Shown in pieces: positions 50,715 to 60,812 of a stretch of DNA of 64,000 nt. Under the pieces are notes generated by a model, which had not been told where the DNA came from, did no database searches, and worked only from the letters and a program-made list of their open reading frames with translations. Position 1 is the first letter of the stretch. Every line of letters begins with the position of its first letter. This stretch comes from JAPPHA01 sp963662705 (GTDB lineage: Bacteria; Pseudomonadota; Alphaproteobacteria; Rhodobacterales; Rhodobacteraceae): positions 2,294,001 to 2,358,000 of the forward strand of contig OY759767.1 in assembly GCA_963662705.2 (NCBI GenBank), given 5' to 3'. The translations under genes and the position numbers were made by a program.

Positions 50715-51863
50715 GTGGAGTTTCAGCTTTCGGACGAACAGCGGGCGATATTCGATATTGCCCGTGAGTTCGGGTGTGATCGGATTGGACCGCATGCACT
50801 TGAATGGGACCGTGCTGGAACCATTCCGAAATCACTTTGGCGCGAATTGGGCGAACTTGGCTTTGGTGCGATGTTCGCGCCGGAATCCATGGGCGGAACG
50901 GGGTTGTCCCGTCTTGACGGAACCCTGGTTTTCGAAGGTCTCTCGGCTGCCTGTCCTTCGGTCGCATCGTTCCTGTCAATCCACAACATGTGCGCCTGGA
51001 TGGTGGCGACCTACGGAGGTTCGGCTCTTCGGGACAGGTATCTCGGTGGCCTCGCGTCCATGGATAGTATCGCTTCATACTGCCTGTCCGAACCGGGTTC
51101 GGGTTCGGATGCGGCCGCGCTGAACACCCGGGCGGTTCGTACGAATGACGGGTACGCCCTGACCGGATCCAAGGCATTCATTTCAGGCGGCAGCTATTCT
51201 GATCTTTACCTCGTCATGTGCCGTACCGGCGGAGACGGGCCCAAGGGAATCTCCAGTATTGTCGTGGAATCCGGAACACCGGGTCTTGGTTTCGGCGCTC
51301 TTGAAGACAAGTTGGGATGGCGGGCCCAACCAACGACACAGGTTAATCTTGAAGATGCCCGGGTCCCGTTTGAAAACCTGCTCGGTGACGAAGGGGAAGG
51401 CTTCACCTACGCCATGGCTGGACTGGATGGCGGGCGATTGAACATTGCGGCCTGCGCGCTCGGTGCAGCACAAGGCGCGTTCGACAAGACATTGGCCTAT
51501 ATGGCCGAACGCAAGGCATTCGGGAAATCGCTGAACCAGTTCCAGGCGCTGCAGTTTCGGCTCGCTGACGCAGAAACCGAGCTTCAGGCGGGTCGAGTGT
51601 TTCTTAGGCAGGCGGCGTGGAAACTGGACCAGGGCGACCCGGATGCAACCATGCACTGCGCGATGGCAAAACGATTTGTCACCGACCTCGCATTTCGCGT
51701 GGCCAATGATTGCCTGCAGTTGCACGGCGGCTATGGATACCTTGCCGATTACGGTATCGAAAAAATAGTGCGGGATCTGAGGGTTCATCAAATCCTTGAA
51801 GGGACGAACGAAATCATGCGCGTTATTGTCAGCAGGGCGCTGATCGGCAGGGATCGGCAGTGA
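50715..51863 (+). CDS. Acyl-CoA dehydrogenase, probably isobutyryl-CoA
   Basis: 382 aa. FAD enzyme: N-terminal helical domain MEFQLSDEQRAIFDIAREF, YCLSEPGSGSDAAAL, LTGSKAFISGGSYSDLY, and the C-terminal LQLHGGYGYLADYGIEKIVRDLRVHQILEGTNEIMRVI with the catalytic Glu in EGTNEI. Position between mmsA and the hydrolase suggests isobutyryl-CoA as substrate. GTG 50715 has AAAGGA upstream. Its stop overlaps the next start as GTGA. Confidence 0.92.
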   Translation: MEFQLSDEQRAIFDIAREFGCDRIGPHALEWDRAGTIPKSLWRELGELGFGAMFAPESMGGTGLSRLDGTLVFEGLSAACPSVASFLSIHNMCAWMVATYGGSALRDRYLGGLASMDSIASYCLSEPGSGSDAAALNTRAVRTNDGYALTGSKAFISGGSYSDLYLVMCRTGGDGPKGISSIVVESGTPGLGFGALEDKLGWRAQPTTQVNLEDARVPFENLLGDEGEGFTYAMAGLDGGRLNIAACALGAAQGAFDKTLAYMAERKAFGKSLNQFQALQFRLADAETELQAGRVFLRQAAWKLDQGDPDATMHCAMAKRFVTDLAFRVANDCLQLHGGYGYLADYGIEKIVRDLRVHQILEGTNEIMRVIVSRALIGRDRQ

Positions 51864-52909
51864 GCGACATCCTTTGTCGTCGTGAAGGCAAGGTAGGCAG
51901 AATCACCTTGCAACGTCCCAAGGCCCTGAACGCGCTGAGCCATGCGATGATCGCCGGGATCGAGCGCGCCATCGATTCCTGGTGGCAGGACAACGACGTC
52001 AACTTCGTCATGATCGAGGGCATCGGAGAGCGGGCATTCAGTGCCGGCGGTGATATCCAGGACATGTACGATACCGCCACGCGCGGCGATTTCGAATACG
52101 GACGCCGGTTCTGGCGTGACGAATACCGCCTGAATGCCAAGATATTCAATTTCCCCAAACCATGGGTTGCGTTCATGCATGGGTTTACCATGGGAGGCGG
52201 GGTTGGCGTTTCGTGTCATGGGTCCCACAGGGTTGTCTGTGAAAACAGCATCGTTGCCATGCCCGAGTGCGGGATCGGCCTCGTGCCGGATGTGGGTGGA
52301 TCACTGTTACTGGCGCGCGCTCCCGGGAGGATGGGGGAGTATCTCGGGACAACGGGAACCAGGATGGGACCCGCGGATGCCATATACGCGGGATTCGCGG
52401 ACTACTTTGCCCCGAGTGAAAGCTGGGAAGAGATCAAGGCAGATCTTGTCGAAACGGGCGAAGTGGGAATCCTGGACGATCGTGCCACCCCGGCCCCGGG
52501 CGGAGTCCTGCATGAAAGGCAACGTGAGGTTGATCGGCACTTTGGAGGAGAAACGATTGCCGACATTCTCAGGTCAATGTCCGCAAATCCTGACAAGTTC
52601 GCGGAAGCGGCCTTGAGTGCCATCACCCGGAATTGCCCTTTGTCTGTCGCATGTTGCGTCGAAATCGTTCACCGCGTCCGTGAAAGCGATACGATTTTCC
52701 GGGCGCTCAGGGAAGAGTTCAGGTTCACCTTCCGCTCGGCCGAGCACGGGGATTTTATCGAAGGCATCAGGGCCGCGGTCATTGACCGTGATCGAAACCC
52801 TCGGTGGCGCCATTCGGACATCGACGCGGTTTCCGATCTCGACGTGGTGAGAATGCTGATGCCGTTAGGCGACGACGAACTGAGACTCGAAAAGGAAGGA
52901 TTCGCATGA
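51860..52909 (+). CDS. 3-hydroxyisobutyryl-CoA hydrolase (enoyl-CoA hydratase family)
   Basis: 349 aa, longer than simple hydratases and typical for this hydrolase. Crotonase fold: ITLQRPKALNALSHAMIAGI, GERAFSAGGDIQDMYD (oxyanion loop), KPWVAFMHGFTMGGGVGVSCHG, CGIGLVPDVGGSLLLARAPGRMGEYLG with the catalytic Glu-type region. C-terminal extension EFRFTFRSAEHGDFIEGIRAAVIDRDRNPRW is specific to the HIBYL-CoA group. GTG start overlaps the previous stop. Enoyl-CoA hydratase 2-type roles cannot be ruled out. Confidence 0.9.
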   Translation: MSDILCRREGKVGRITLQRPKALNALSHAMIAGIERAIDSWWQDNDVNFVMIEGIGERAFSAGGDIQDMYDTATRGDFEYGRRFWRDEYRLNAKIFNFPKPWVAFMHGFTMGGGVGVSCHGSHRVVCENSIVAMPECGIGLVPDVGGSLLLARAPGRMGEYLGTTGTRMGPADAIYAGFADYFAPSESWEEIKADLVETGEVGILDDRATPAPGGVLHERQREVDRHFGGETIADILRSMSANPDKFAEAALSAITRNCPLSVACCVEIVHRVRESDTIFRALREEFRFTFRSAEHGDFIEGIRAAVIDRDRNPRWRHSDIDAVSDLDVVRMLMPLGDDELRLEKEGFA

Positions 52910-53787
52910 TGAGGATCGGGTTTGTAGGTCTTGGAAACATGGGTTTCCCGATGGCACGAAACCTGGCCGCGGCAGGGCTGGACGTCGTCGGGTTCGATAT
53001 CGCCGCCGGCGTGCCTGGTGGCGTCAGCCAGGGAGAAGATGTGAGGATGACGTCGAAAGAGAGGGATGTCGTGGTCACGATGCTGCCCGACGGCGACGTC
53101 GTACGGAGAGTTGCGGAGGAGATCGTTCCGATCATGCAACGGGGTTCGGTGTTGCTGGATTGTTCGACAATCGATGTCGAGTCGGCTCGTGCGGTTGCAG
53201 GCGATGCAGAAAGTGCGGGCATCCACTTTGTCGATGCGCCGGTTTCCGGGGGAATTGCCGGAGCTGATGCCGGGACACTGACATTCATGGCTGGCGGCAC
53301 GTCCGTCGCCTATGAAATTGTTCGGCCGCTTTTCGAGATCATGGGTCAACGCTCGGTCCATTGCGGAGACAGCGGGAGCGGTCAGACCGCCAAGATATGC
53401 AACAACATGATATTCGGGGTGACCCTGATCGGAACGTGCGAAGCGTTTGTCCTCGCAGACCGGCTCGGACTCGATCGACAGAAACTTTTCGATGTCGTCT
53501 CGACCTCCTCGGGTTACAGCTGGACAATGAACGCCTACTGCCCTGCCCCAGGCGTTGGTCCGGTCTCTCCGGCCGACAATGATTATCGGCCCGGGTTCTC
53601 TGCGGAATTGATGCTCAAGGATCTTCGACTTAGCCAAAGAGCGGCCGAACAGGTTGACGCGGACACGCGGCTCGGTCGTCTCGCGACGGATCTTTTCGAA
53701 CAGTTTGTCGACATGGAAGACGGTCTCGGAAAGGACTGCTCTGCCATGCTCCCGAGACTGGAGACCAGAAAACGGGACCAGAGTTGA
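52906..53787 (+). CDS. mmsB: 3-hydroxyisobutyrate dehydrogenase
   Basis: 293 aa. NAD-dependent beta-hydroxyacid dehydrogenase: GFVGLGNMGFPMARNL Rossmann motif, FVDAPVSGGIAGADAGTLTFMAGG, GSGQTAKICNNMIFGVTL with catalytic Lys, and a C-terminal LMLKDLRLSQRAAEQ segment with DGLGKDCSAMLPRL. ATGA overlap with the hydrolase stop (ATG 52906), SD AAGGAAGG. Last gene of the valine operon. Confidence 0.95.
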   Translation: MMRIGFVGLGNMGFPMARNLAAAGLDVVGFDIAAGVPGGVSQGEDVRMTSKERDVVVTMLPDGDVVRRVAEEIVPIMQRGSVLLDCSTIDVESARAVAGDAESAGIHFVDAPVSGGIAGADAGTLTFMAGGTSVAYEIVRPLFEIMGQRSVHCGDSGSGQTAKICNNMIFGVTLIGTCEAFVLADRLGLDRQKLFDVVSTSSGYSWTMNAYCPAPGVGPVSPADNDYRPGFSAELMLKDLRLSQRAAEQVDADTRLGRLATDLFEQFVDMEDGLGKDCSAMLPRLETRKRDQS

Positions 53788-54118
53788 TCCTCTGAAAGGC
53801 GCGCGTGGAGTCTGGAAATCTTGACCCTGTTCCTTAAAGGATTGCCACCATGCGACGCCGATCCCGGCGCCTTTTCTGCACGCTTCCCGCAAGCTTTTAT
53901 CGCCAATCCTGAGTGCTCGTCAGTGACGTTTGATGCATGTTCAATTCGCGAAAGGCCCCCGGGCCGGAAAATCGTACATGATGGACTTGGCAGTCCGGTT
54001 AAACTGGTCTTGCATGCCGGCAGGAATCCGGTCGCGTTGCGAGTCTGAATTCCACCCATCGGCCACTCTTGCCGTGCGTGCGGTCCCGGTGGCGGGCCAG
54101 TAGTGGAGAGACCGGATT
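53788..54118. other. Intergenic, nothing recognised
   Basis: 331 bp between mmsB and the propeller gene; no gene, repeat or terminator stands out. Confidence 0.5.
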
Positions 54119-55084
54119 ATGGCGAGTGAAGCAACCATGGACGACAAGAAAAGATATATCCTTGCTTCCGTGAAAGAAAATGTCAGCCTGACAGTATTTG
54201 ACGCCGCGACGAGAGAAATACGCGCAATCGTGCCGGTCGGTGAAAGCGGCATCGCGAAGCCGCACGAAATCGCCGTAACGTCCGACGAATGCATGGCTTT
54301 TGTCTCGCTCTACGGTGACAAGGACTACGGCAACAATACACCTGACAACCGGTTGGCTGTTGTCAACCTCGAGACCATGACGTTCGATGGGCATGTCGAT
54401 CTGGGTCTTTATCGCGGTCCCCACGCCATGATGACTGATCCCATGGGAAAGATCTGGGTGACCGTCGAGCAAAACTGCTGTGTCGTGATCGTTGATCCGG
54501 TTTCCAGGGAAATTGAACACACGATTTGGCTGCAGGTTCCCTGCCACTTTCTTGCTGCCGCACCGGATGGTTCGACCGTCTGGTTTTCGGCGAAGGAATA
54601 CCCCGTGATTGTGGAGGTGGATGTCTCGTCGCGGCGGGTCGTTTCGCGCATTCCGGTACCGGTGGGTGCACAGGCGATCCGCGTATCTCACGATGGCGGA
54701 ATGCTCTATGTGGGTGACTTTCACAGACCATTGCTGCACTTGATTGATCTGGCAACACGGGAAATCGTCCAGACCGTCGGCCTGACCGGTGTTCCCGGCT
54801 GGCCGTTCAACAGTCATGACGGCACGAAGGTGATCGTTACGACTTATGATGAGTCGAAGAAACTGGGCTATGTCGAACTGTTGAACAGCAGCGACATGAC
54901 GGACGCCAGCTTTGTCGAAGTCCCTGACGAACCGTTCCATGCTCTGCCGGAACCAGACAACCGGCATTTGCTGGTTGCCCTTGCCGGCGGTGAAATCACG
55001 AGAATCGATCTGAAGACCGCGACGATTGTCGAAGGTGGGTTTCCTGCCGGCGGCAGGATGCCCGAAATGCTCCTCTACGTTTAG
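54119..55084 (+). CDS. YncE-like beta-propeller protein
   Basis: 321 aa of repeated strands of YVTN/40-residue type: LTVFDAATREIRAIVPVGESG, PHEIAVTSDECMAFVSLYG, RLAVVNLETMTFDGHVDLG, LAAAPDGSTVWFS and DGGMLYVGDFHRPLLHLIDLATREIVQTVG. No signal peptide is evident, so it is probably cytoplasmic, unlike E. coli YncE. GGAGAG precedes ATG 54119; ATG 54137 is possible. Role unknown. Confidence 0.75.
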   Translation: MASEATMDDKKRYILASVKENVSLTVFDAATREIRAIVPVGESGIAKPHEIAVTSDECMAFVSLYGDKDYGNNTPDNRLAVVNLETMTFDGHVDLGLYRGPHAMMTDPMGKIWVTVEQNCCVVIVDPVSREIEHTIWLQVPCHFLAAAPDGSTVWFSAKEYPVIVEVDVSSRRVVSRIPVPVGAQAIRVSHDGGMLYVGDFHRPLLHLIDLATREIVQTVGLTGVPGWPFNSHDGTKVIVTTYDESKKLGYVELLNSSDMTDASFVEVPDEPFHALPEPDNRHLLVALAGGEITRIDLKTATIVEGGFPAGGRMPEMLLYV

Positions 55085-55305
55085 TCCGGACGTATTTCAG
55101 CGCCAGCGGCACGGCCCAAAATTGGCGTGGACAGCAACCGGTGTGCGCTCACGATGCTGGCAGACGCCGAACTTCAGGGCATTCCGCACTACATCGCGAC
55201 TTACTCCCCTGCGCGCGCGAATTCTTTCTCGAAACGCGATTGAAGCGCCTGTCCCGGCACCTGCACGAATAGGCGTAACATACGGAATCGTGGAGAATGC
55301 CAGTC

Positions 55306-56715
55306 TCAGAAATGGTAGTCGAGTGCGAAAAACAACCGGTCATTGTCACCAATCTCCCGGAACGGGACCTGGTCGCCGGACTTGTAGAGCACCAACCCGG
55401 CCGTCAGATCGACCGAGTCGGTCCAATCGAAAACAGCCTGCAATCTCTGGATGGCTCCATTCTCGCCTGCCAGCCCGAAATTTAGCGCGAGGAATGAGAC
55501 TTCGATCGTGTCATTGCGCAAACTCCGGCTTATGCGAAACGCCGTGGCCGGTTCATTGCGGCGACGGTCGTCGGGCATTGAGGCCAGGCGGCTATCATAG
55601 TCGAAGATGTGACGATTGACCGCCTCGAAGGCGATCGCAGTTTCTGCAAGTCCGGAATACTCCAAGCCGACGAGTGCCGCCAGACGCGAGAACTTTCTCC
55701 CTGCCGCGTTGGTGAAACGCAGGCCCGCGTAACCGGCAACTTCCATTTTCAGCAGCCAGTTACCCGAAACGTAATTTCCCGCCGAGCCTACCATCCACAT
55801 CCTGTTGCGGCGAAGCCGCGGACCGGTGCCGGTTTCCACGACATGCGGCCGGTCGTCGAAAACATTCGCTGCGTAAAAAGAGATGTCCCAACTCGGGAAG
55901 GTTCCCGTGAGTGCCACGGCGACTTCTGGTGAACCGAACGCATTGTCCGGATCGTCTTGCGGTGGCGCCGAAGCCTGCCTGGGGAAGAAGTCACTGCCGG
56001 GCACGGGCCCCTTGTCGAATCGGCGTTCGGGGACCGCAATCATACTCGCGTTCCATTGCCCGGCGTATACGTCGAGTCGTGCCATCGCGACCGGCAGCCG
56101 AAGATCCTCGATGTCGGTCATGCCTGGTAGCCGGTTATCGAGTGGATTGAGCACATCCGTGACGCGGAAAAGATCTGACCGGCCCCATATCACCACCTGG
56201 CGTCCCAGCGTCACGTCGATGTTCTCCCCCAGCGACCCTTGCACAAAGAGTTCGCCGAGTTCCGCCTCGCGCTCGTACGCGTCGAGAAACCCGCGCGGGT
56301 AACTGCTCCGCCCGTTTGCATGAAAGGCAAGATCGAACCAGGCATGTCCGGTGGCACGTCCTCGCCAATCCCGGCCCAGCTCCACGTCGGCTTCAACATC
56401 GAGGCGCGAATGCAGCGACGATAGACCGCGATGATCGACTTCCCCGGACTGGGGAGCATCGTGCGCAATATTGAAGACCATCCGCTCTTCCAGCGTAGCG
56501 CCGAGCCGGAGCCAGGCGGGCAGCACGCCCGAAGCATCCGGTTCGGTCGGACCAGGTGATGATTCGGTGTCGAAATCGTCCAGAATGTCGTCAATGTCGT
56601 CGGCGTGCACGGATGCAGGCGCATCCTCGAACCCTTCGAGCGCCAGCTCAAGTGAAGTCTGGCCTAGTCCTGGGCCGGCCACGAGAAGCAGGACAAGTAC
56701 CAGGCGAAACGCCAT
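55306..56715 (-). CDS. DUF1302-like outer-membrane beta-barrel protein
   Basis: 469 aa. Signal peptide MAFRLVLVLLLVAGPGLG. An acidic linker (DDIDDILDDFDTE) is followed by many amphipathic strands: LRLGATLEERMVFN, RLDVEADVELGRDWRGRATGHAWFDLAFHANG, VTLGRQVVIWGRSDLFRVTDVLNPLDNRLPG. It ends LFFALDYHF, with a terminal Phe as in outer-membrane barrels. It starts 8 bp after the LolA-like gene in the same transcript. Role unknown, possibly the outer-membrane exit or acceptor of the module. Confidence 0.78.
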   Translation of the reverse strand: MAFRLVLVLLLVAGPGLGQTSLELALEGFEDAPASVHADDIDDILDDFDTESSPGPTEPDASGVLPAWLRLGATLEERMVFNIAHDAPQSGEVDHRGLSSLHSRLDVEADVELGRDWRGRATGHAWFDLAFHANGRSSYPRGFLDAYEREAELGELFVQGSLGENIDVTLGRQVVIWGRSDLFRVTDVLNPLDNRLPGMTDIEDLRLPVAMARLDVYAGQWNASMIAVPERRFDKGPVPGSDFFPRQASAPPQDDPDNAFGSPEVAVALTGTFPSWDISFYAANVFDDRPHVVETGTGPRLRRNRMWMVGSAGNYVSGNWLLKMEVAGYAGLRFTNAAGRKFSRLAALVGLEYSGLAETAIAFEAVNRHIFDYDSRLASMPDDRRRNEPATAFRISRSLRNDTIEVSFLALNFGLAGENGAIQRLQAVFDWTDSVDLTAGLVLYKSGDQVPFREIGDNDRLFFALDYHF

Positions 56716-56723
56716 GACGCCGT

Positions 56724-57530
56724 TCAGGTTCCCTTCTCGAGCTGCCTCAGGCTGAACAGACCCTCGTCAAGATCCTGGCCGTAACGAACATCTTCGAAGC
56801 GCATCACGGTGCGATGCAACGTCTCCTTGTTGCGCACGGTCCGCATGTCGAGTTCGGTCGCTGTCCATATGCCGTCGATCTTTTTCAGTGCCTTGATGTC
56901 CAGGTACTTGAGCCGGCCACCCTCGGAAAGCCAGTGAACTGCCCGGACAACCATGTGGATGTCCTGGCGTACAAACAGTACCGACTTCGAATAACCGTAG
57001 CGCCGTTCAACGATCCTGGAGGCCGGTATCGCTTCAACGAGCCAGGCCTTCTTTCCGCGGACCTCGCGTTCGCCCAGCAGCTTGTAGTTCCACTCCTCAA
57101 GAACGCGGCGGGTCATATCGACGTAGGAGAAATCGGTCCCCATGAAGGATTGCGACTTGTTGGCGCTGGCAATCCGCTTGGTCTTGTGCAGTTCGGGCAA
57201 GTACAGCCACTGGTCGTCATCCTGTTCGGGAGTCCGGTAATCATACGTCAGAAAACCGGTATTTCGCACGTTTGCGGGCGCAAGGAAGAACATCAGGTTC
57301 AGCCGGTCCCGTCCCCGGTACTTGAAAAACGTCTCCAGCGACCGGGTTCGCTCCCGGCCGTTCCGGTCGATCAGCGTCATCGTCAGCCTTGCAGTCCGAT
57401 TGTCGCCTTCATCGCGGGCATCGACGCGCTGCATGATTTCCAGGGCCGTGTTCCCTGCCGGGTGCGCCGCCCACGGCAGCAAGACCAGGAGGGTGAGAAC
57501 GACAACAGGTGGCAAAAGAGATTTCTTCAT
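56724..57530 (-). CDS. LolA-like outer-membrane lipoprotein-sorting protein
   Basis: 268 aa. Signal peptide (LLPPVVVLTLLVLLPWAAHPA), then ALEIMQRVDARDEGDNRTARLTMTLIDRNG, an LolA/LolB-like half-barrel domain with LETFFKYRGRDRLNLMFF, YLPELHKTKRIASANKSQSFMGTDFSYVDM, and RRYGYSKSVLFVRQDIHMVVRAV. Starts with the ATGA overlap at the RND gene stop. With the transporter and barrel genes it suggests lipid or lipoprotein movement in the envelope. Confidence 0.85.
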   Translation of the reverse strand: MKKSLLPPVVVLTLLVLLPWAAHPAGNTALEIMQRVDARDEGDNRTARLTMTLIDRNGRERTRSLETFFKYRGRDRLNLMFFLAPANVRNTGFLTYDYRTPEQDDDQWLYLPELHKTKRIASANKSQSFMGTDFSYVDMTRRVLEEWNYKLLGEREVRGKKAWLVEAIPASRIVERRYGYSKSVLFVRQDIHMVVRAVHWLSEGGRLKYLDIKALKKIDGIWTATELDMRTVRNKETLHRTVMRFEDVRYGQDLDEGLFSLRQLEKGT

Positions 57531-59968
57531 TCCGTTTCTCCCGGTACGGTCGAATCCCCGAACGGCGCCATATTGCGATAGCGCAACGCCATCAGCGCAG
57601 GGGCAAGTACAAAATCGGCGACGAGCGCGGTCAGTATGGTGACTCCTGTCAGCAGTCCGAAATCGATCAGGTTCTTCATGCCGGCGAGGCAGAAGATGAA
57701 AAATCCGGCGGACAGGACAATTGATGTCACGAGCATGGCGCGTCCGGACGTCAGGAGCGTCTTGCGAACAGAGTCCTCGATGTTTCCCGTGCGCTCGAAG
57801 TAACGATGAAAATGATGCATGAAGTGCACGGTGTCATCGACGGCCAGCCCGATCGCGATCGAACCGACAAGCATGGTAAACAGGTTGAGCGGGATTCCGG
57901 CGACCTCCATAAGGGCAAGCGTGAGCACAATCGGCGCGAGGTTGGGGAGCATGCTGATCAGGCCGGTTCCGAGCCGACCGATCAGGGCGATCATCATCAG
58001 GGTGATGACGCAGAAGGCGATCAGGTAGCTTTGTGCGGCGGAACGGATGGCGGCCTCGAGCGTTCGGCTCAACAGGCTCATGACACCGGTAATCGATACG
58101 TCCGCCATGTCACCGAACACGCCGCGAAACCGTGTCTCGACATCGCGAATGAACGGTGGGTAGACAAGGGTATCCCGCCAGGGCACGCGCATGGTGAACC
58201 GCGCGAGACGGAACTGGGTATCGACGAGATCCCCGAGGTCATCCGAACCCGAGTTCTCGAACAGGAGGAACTCTTGCGGGATCAGGCGCGGATTTTCCGG
58301 AATGCGGTAGTATTCGGGCCGGTTTTCATTGAGCGCCTGGTGGATTTCCTTCAACAGGTCGACCACCGAGAGGACCGCACCAACTGCGACAGGGTCGGCC
58401 GACTCTTCCTCGATTTCACGCGCAAGCGTGTCGAGCCTGACCAGTGTTCCCCGGTCGTGGAGACCGTTCTCGGCGCGTGTGTCCAGCACGACCTCAAGTG
58501 CAACCGAACCACCGAGGTCCCGGTCGATGGCGCGAGTCGCCCGGTGCACCGGCCAGTCATCGGGAAGCCAGGACAGGACATCGTGTGAGAAACGAAGTTG
58601 AGACGCCAGGCCGATGCTGACTGCAGCCATTACCAGGGCCGCCACAACGATTGGCACGGCATGCGATACACTCCAGTTCGCGATCGCGATCAGGAATTCG
58701 TCCAGCTTTTTCGCGGCCCTGCTTGCGAGGGGAGCGGATTTGCCCCGCCCCTTCGGGACGAGAGTAAGTCCCGCCGGCAACAGGACCAGGGTGTAGCCGA
58801 GCGTGATCAGGATACCGATGGCGGCATAGCGACCCAGTTCTGCGATCGGAGCGACCTCGGCCGCTGCAAACGATCCAAGCCCCGCCGCTGTTGTCAGGCT
58901 GGTCAACAAGATCGGAAGCCCGGCATGCCCCACTGCTCCGACAATGGCTTGCCGACGCCCGTTCCCGGTACGGACGTTCCGGGTATAGATCGCGAGCAGA
59001 TGCACTGAGGCTCCGACGCCAACCGCGAGCAGGAACGAAGGCAGAATCACCGTAGGCAACTTGATGGTCGTGCCGAGATGTCCCATCAGCCCGACCGTGC
59101 TCAACAACGCCAGCAATACAACCCCGAGCGGCAGTACGACTGCTGCGACCGTACGGAACATGACGAACAAGAGCACCGCAATCATGCCGATGGCAAGCCC
59201 GATAAAACGCTTCATGTCATCCTGGAGCGCAATCTTGAGCGCGTCGGTGACCGCCGGCGTACCTGCGGTCCACAAGATGAAGTCCCCCGAATGGTGTTTG
59301 GCAACGACGTCCTGTATCGTGGCAAGCGTTTCGTGGATTTCGTCATCGGTCAGTTTCCCGGCCGTCGGCTGTGCCTGCAAATCTTCGTCGAACAGGTCGA
59401 GAGCAGATTCGAGGGACGCGTTGCCAGATTCGGAAAAACGCGACAACTCGAGTGCCAGCGTCGTCACCTTGCCGTCAGGCGAGATCAGCAGGTTGCGGTA
59501 GAGGGGGGTGGCGAGTACGCGGTCGCGAAGTTCCGAGAGTTCCGCTTCGGACTCCGGCCAGGATTCCAGGAGGTCACCAACGATCAGGCGGTCGCCTTCC
59601 GCCCGGGTGCTGCGCGCATTGATCATTGAGGTGATGTCGGCAAGGTGCGGAACGTTTCCGGCCAGGTCTTCATGCAGTGCTTTCAACCGCAGCAGTGCGC
59701 CACGGGTGAACAGCGCATCCGGTTTGGCCGAAATTATGATCACATCGTCTCGGCCGAATTGTGCACGAAACTCCTCGTATCTTACGAGAACAGGGTCATC
59801 TGCGTGAAGAAACGATTCGGTCGATGTGTCGACGGTGACTTGGCGCAACCCGCTCCCGGCCGCGGCAGTGGCGAGCAACACGGCAAGGATCGCGAGAATC
59901 CTGTTCCGGCACAGGAAGACGGCAAATGCCTCGAACCAGTTCTCGATCCTCTGCCTGATCCGGGTCAT
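57527..59968 (-). CDS. RND/MMPL-family transporter
   Basis: 813 aa. Two repeated halves with helices: LAILAVLLATAAAGSG, then LAIGMIAVLLFVMFRTVAAVVLPLG, and a second set from IVVAALVMAAVSIGLASQLRFSHDVLSWLPDD. GLAVDDTVHFMHHFHRYFERTGN is the MMPL motif of the second half. Large periplasmic loops follow the first helix of each half. Relatives move hopanoids or lipids. It leads a three-gene transcript with the LolA-like and DUF1302-like genes. Confidence 0.9.
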   Translation of the reverse strand: MTRIRQRIENWFEAFAVFLCRNRILAILAVLLATAAAGSGLRQVTVDTSTESFLHADDPVLVRYEEFRAQFGRDDVIIISAKPDALFTRGALLRLKALHEDLAGNVPHLADITSMINARSTRAEGDRLIVGDLLESWPESEAELSELRDRVLATPLYRNLLISPDGKVTTLALELSRFSESGNASLESALDLFDEDLQAQPTAGKLTDDEIHETLATIQDVVAKHHSGDFILWTAGTPAVTDALKIALQDDMKRFIGLAIGMIAVLLFVMFRTVAAVVLPLGVVLLALLSTVGLMGHLGTTIKLPTVILPSFLLAVGVGASVHLLAIYTRNVRTGNGRRQAIVGAVGHAGLPILLTSLTTAAGLGSFAAAEVAPIAELGRYAAIGILITLGYTLVLLPAGLTLVPKGRGKSAPLASRAAKKLDEFLIAIANWSVSHAVPIVVAALVMAAVSIGLASQLRFSHDVLSWLPDDWPVHRATRAIDRDLGGSVALEVVLDTRAENGLHDRGTLVRLDTLAREIEEESADPVAVGAVLSVVDLLKEIHQALNENRPEYYRIPENPRLIPQEFLLFENSGSDDLGDLVDTQFRLARFTMRVPWRDTLVYPPFIRDVETRFRGVFGDMADVSITGVMSLLSRTLEAAIRSAAQSYLIAFCVITLMMIALIGRLGTGLISMLPNLAPIVLTLALMEVAGIPLNLFTMLVGSIAIGLAVDDTVHFMHHFHRYFERTGNIEDSVRKTLLTSGRAMLVTSIVLSAGFFIFCLAGMKNLIDFGLLTGVTILTALVADFVLAPALMALRYRNMAPFGDSTVPGETE

Positions 59969-60213
59969 GGCTTGTCTTTGCCGAACCGGCCCCGACCATG
60001 TCTGCCATTGAACGGGTCCGGAACCTGCGCCGGGCGGCGTTCCGTGAAAGCTGCCCTGTCGCCGAGGAGGCAGGCACCGGTACGTTCAACCTTACGCGGA
60101 TAAAACGGGCCGGCGAGGTCCAAGGCCACGGGGAGATTTTGTCCGCAAGTGCCGAAACCGACCGGATTGGGAGCGGCAATCATGTGCAGGCAGGCCATGT
60201 TTCCGATGACCAC
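59965..60213 (-). CDS. Possible small protein ahead of the RND gene (hypothetical)
   Basis: 82 codons from GTG 60213 (ATG 60198 also possible). Its stop overlaps the RND start as ATGA, and codon use looks coding. The product MVIGNMACLHMIAAPNPVG ends in a Gly/Arg-rich tail and matches no family I recognise. It may be a chance frame. Confidence 0.3.
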   Translation of the reverse strand: MVIGNMACLHMIAAPNPVGFGTCGQNLPVALDLAGPFYPRKVERTGACLLGDRAAFTERRPAQVPDPFNGRHGRGRFGKDKP

Positions 60214-60805
60214 CGACGGTGTCCCCCGGATTCGGCAGATACGTACTCTTCACTTGCCCGGTTGCCGGAAAAATACGACCCGTTACCCGACACCGTCGGC
60301 AGGGCCGTACAGCTGTTGCAGTCCGCAATCGATTCCGCTGGCATGCCCGTCCCTCTGTAGCGGAACTTCGCCGCGGCTGCCTAACGCAAGCAAAACTGCA
60401 GGCGAAACCGCCCAATTTGTGCATGTATTTCGGCGTCACCTTAACAAGGCGGAGGATTCCTAGCAAATGCTCCCAGGGCAAGGCGGCTCCCTTGAGCAAT
60501 TGCGGAACGCGTGCGGGATTTCGGACTCGACTGACCAATCGATGCGGTCACGCGAACGGTTCGTTGATGGAGACCGACTGAATTCTGCCAGTGACCTTCG
60601 TGAGGTGTACCTGCGTCGTTGCAATGAAGCCACTGCGATCGGCGCATGCGCGCACGCGAAGTATCGGACACCTCCCCCCGACGGTATCGATCTGGCAGGA
60701 CACGGCTTTCGTACATTCGGAGAATCAGCGATCGGATCGGTTGTATTCAGGATGGCACTGACCGACACCGCGGAACATCACGAGGTTCCTTGAGTCGCGG
60801 CCTAA
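60214..60805. other. Intergenic, nothing recognised
   Basis: About 590 bp upstream of the small frame, up to the transposon remnant. Several frames overlap; none resembles a protein family. The promoter of the envelope module is probably here. Confidence 0.4.
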
Positions 60806-60812
60806 GGGCTCG

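Noticed and set aside
52669..53892. 407-codon frame on the minus strand over mmsB and the hydrolase
   Set aside because: Antisense to genes with clear family motifs; no domain of its own.
59969..60805. Frames of 90-150 codons upstream of the RND gene, other than the small one listed
   Set aside because: Frames overlap on both strands and none shows family features.
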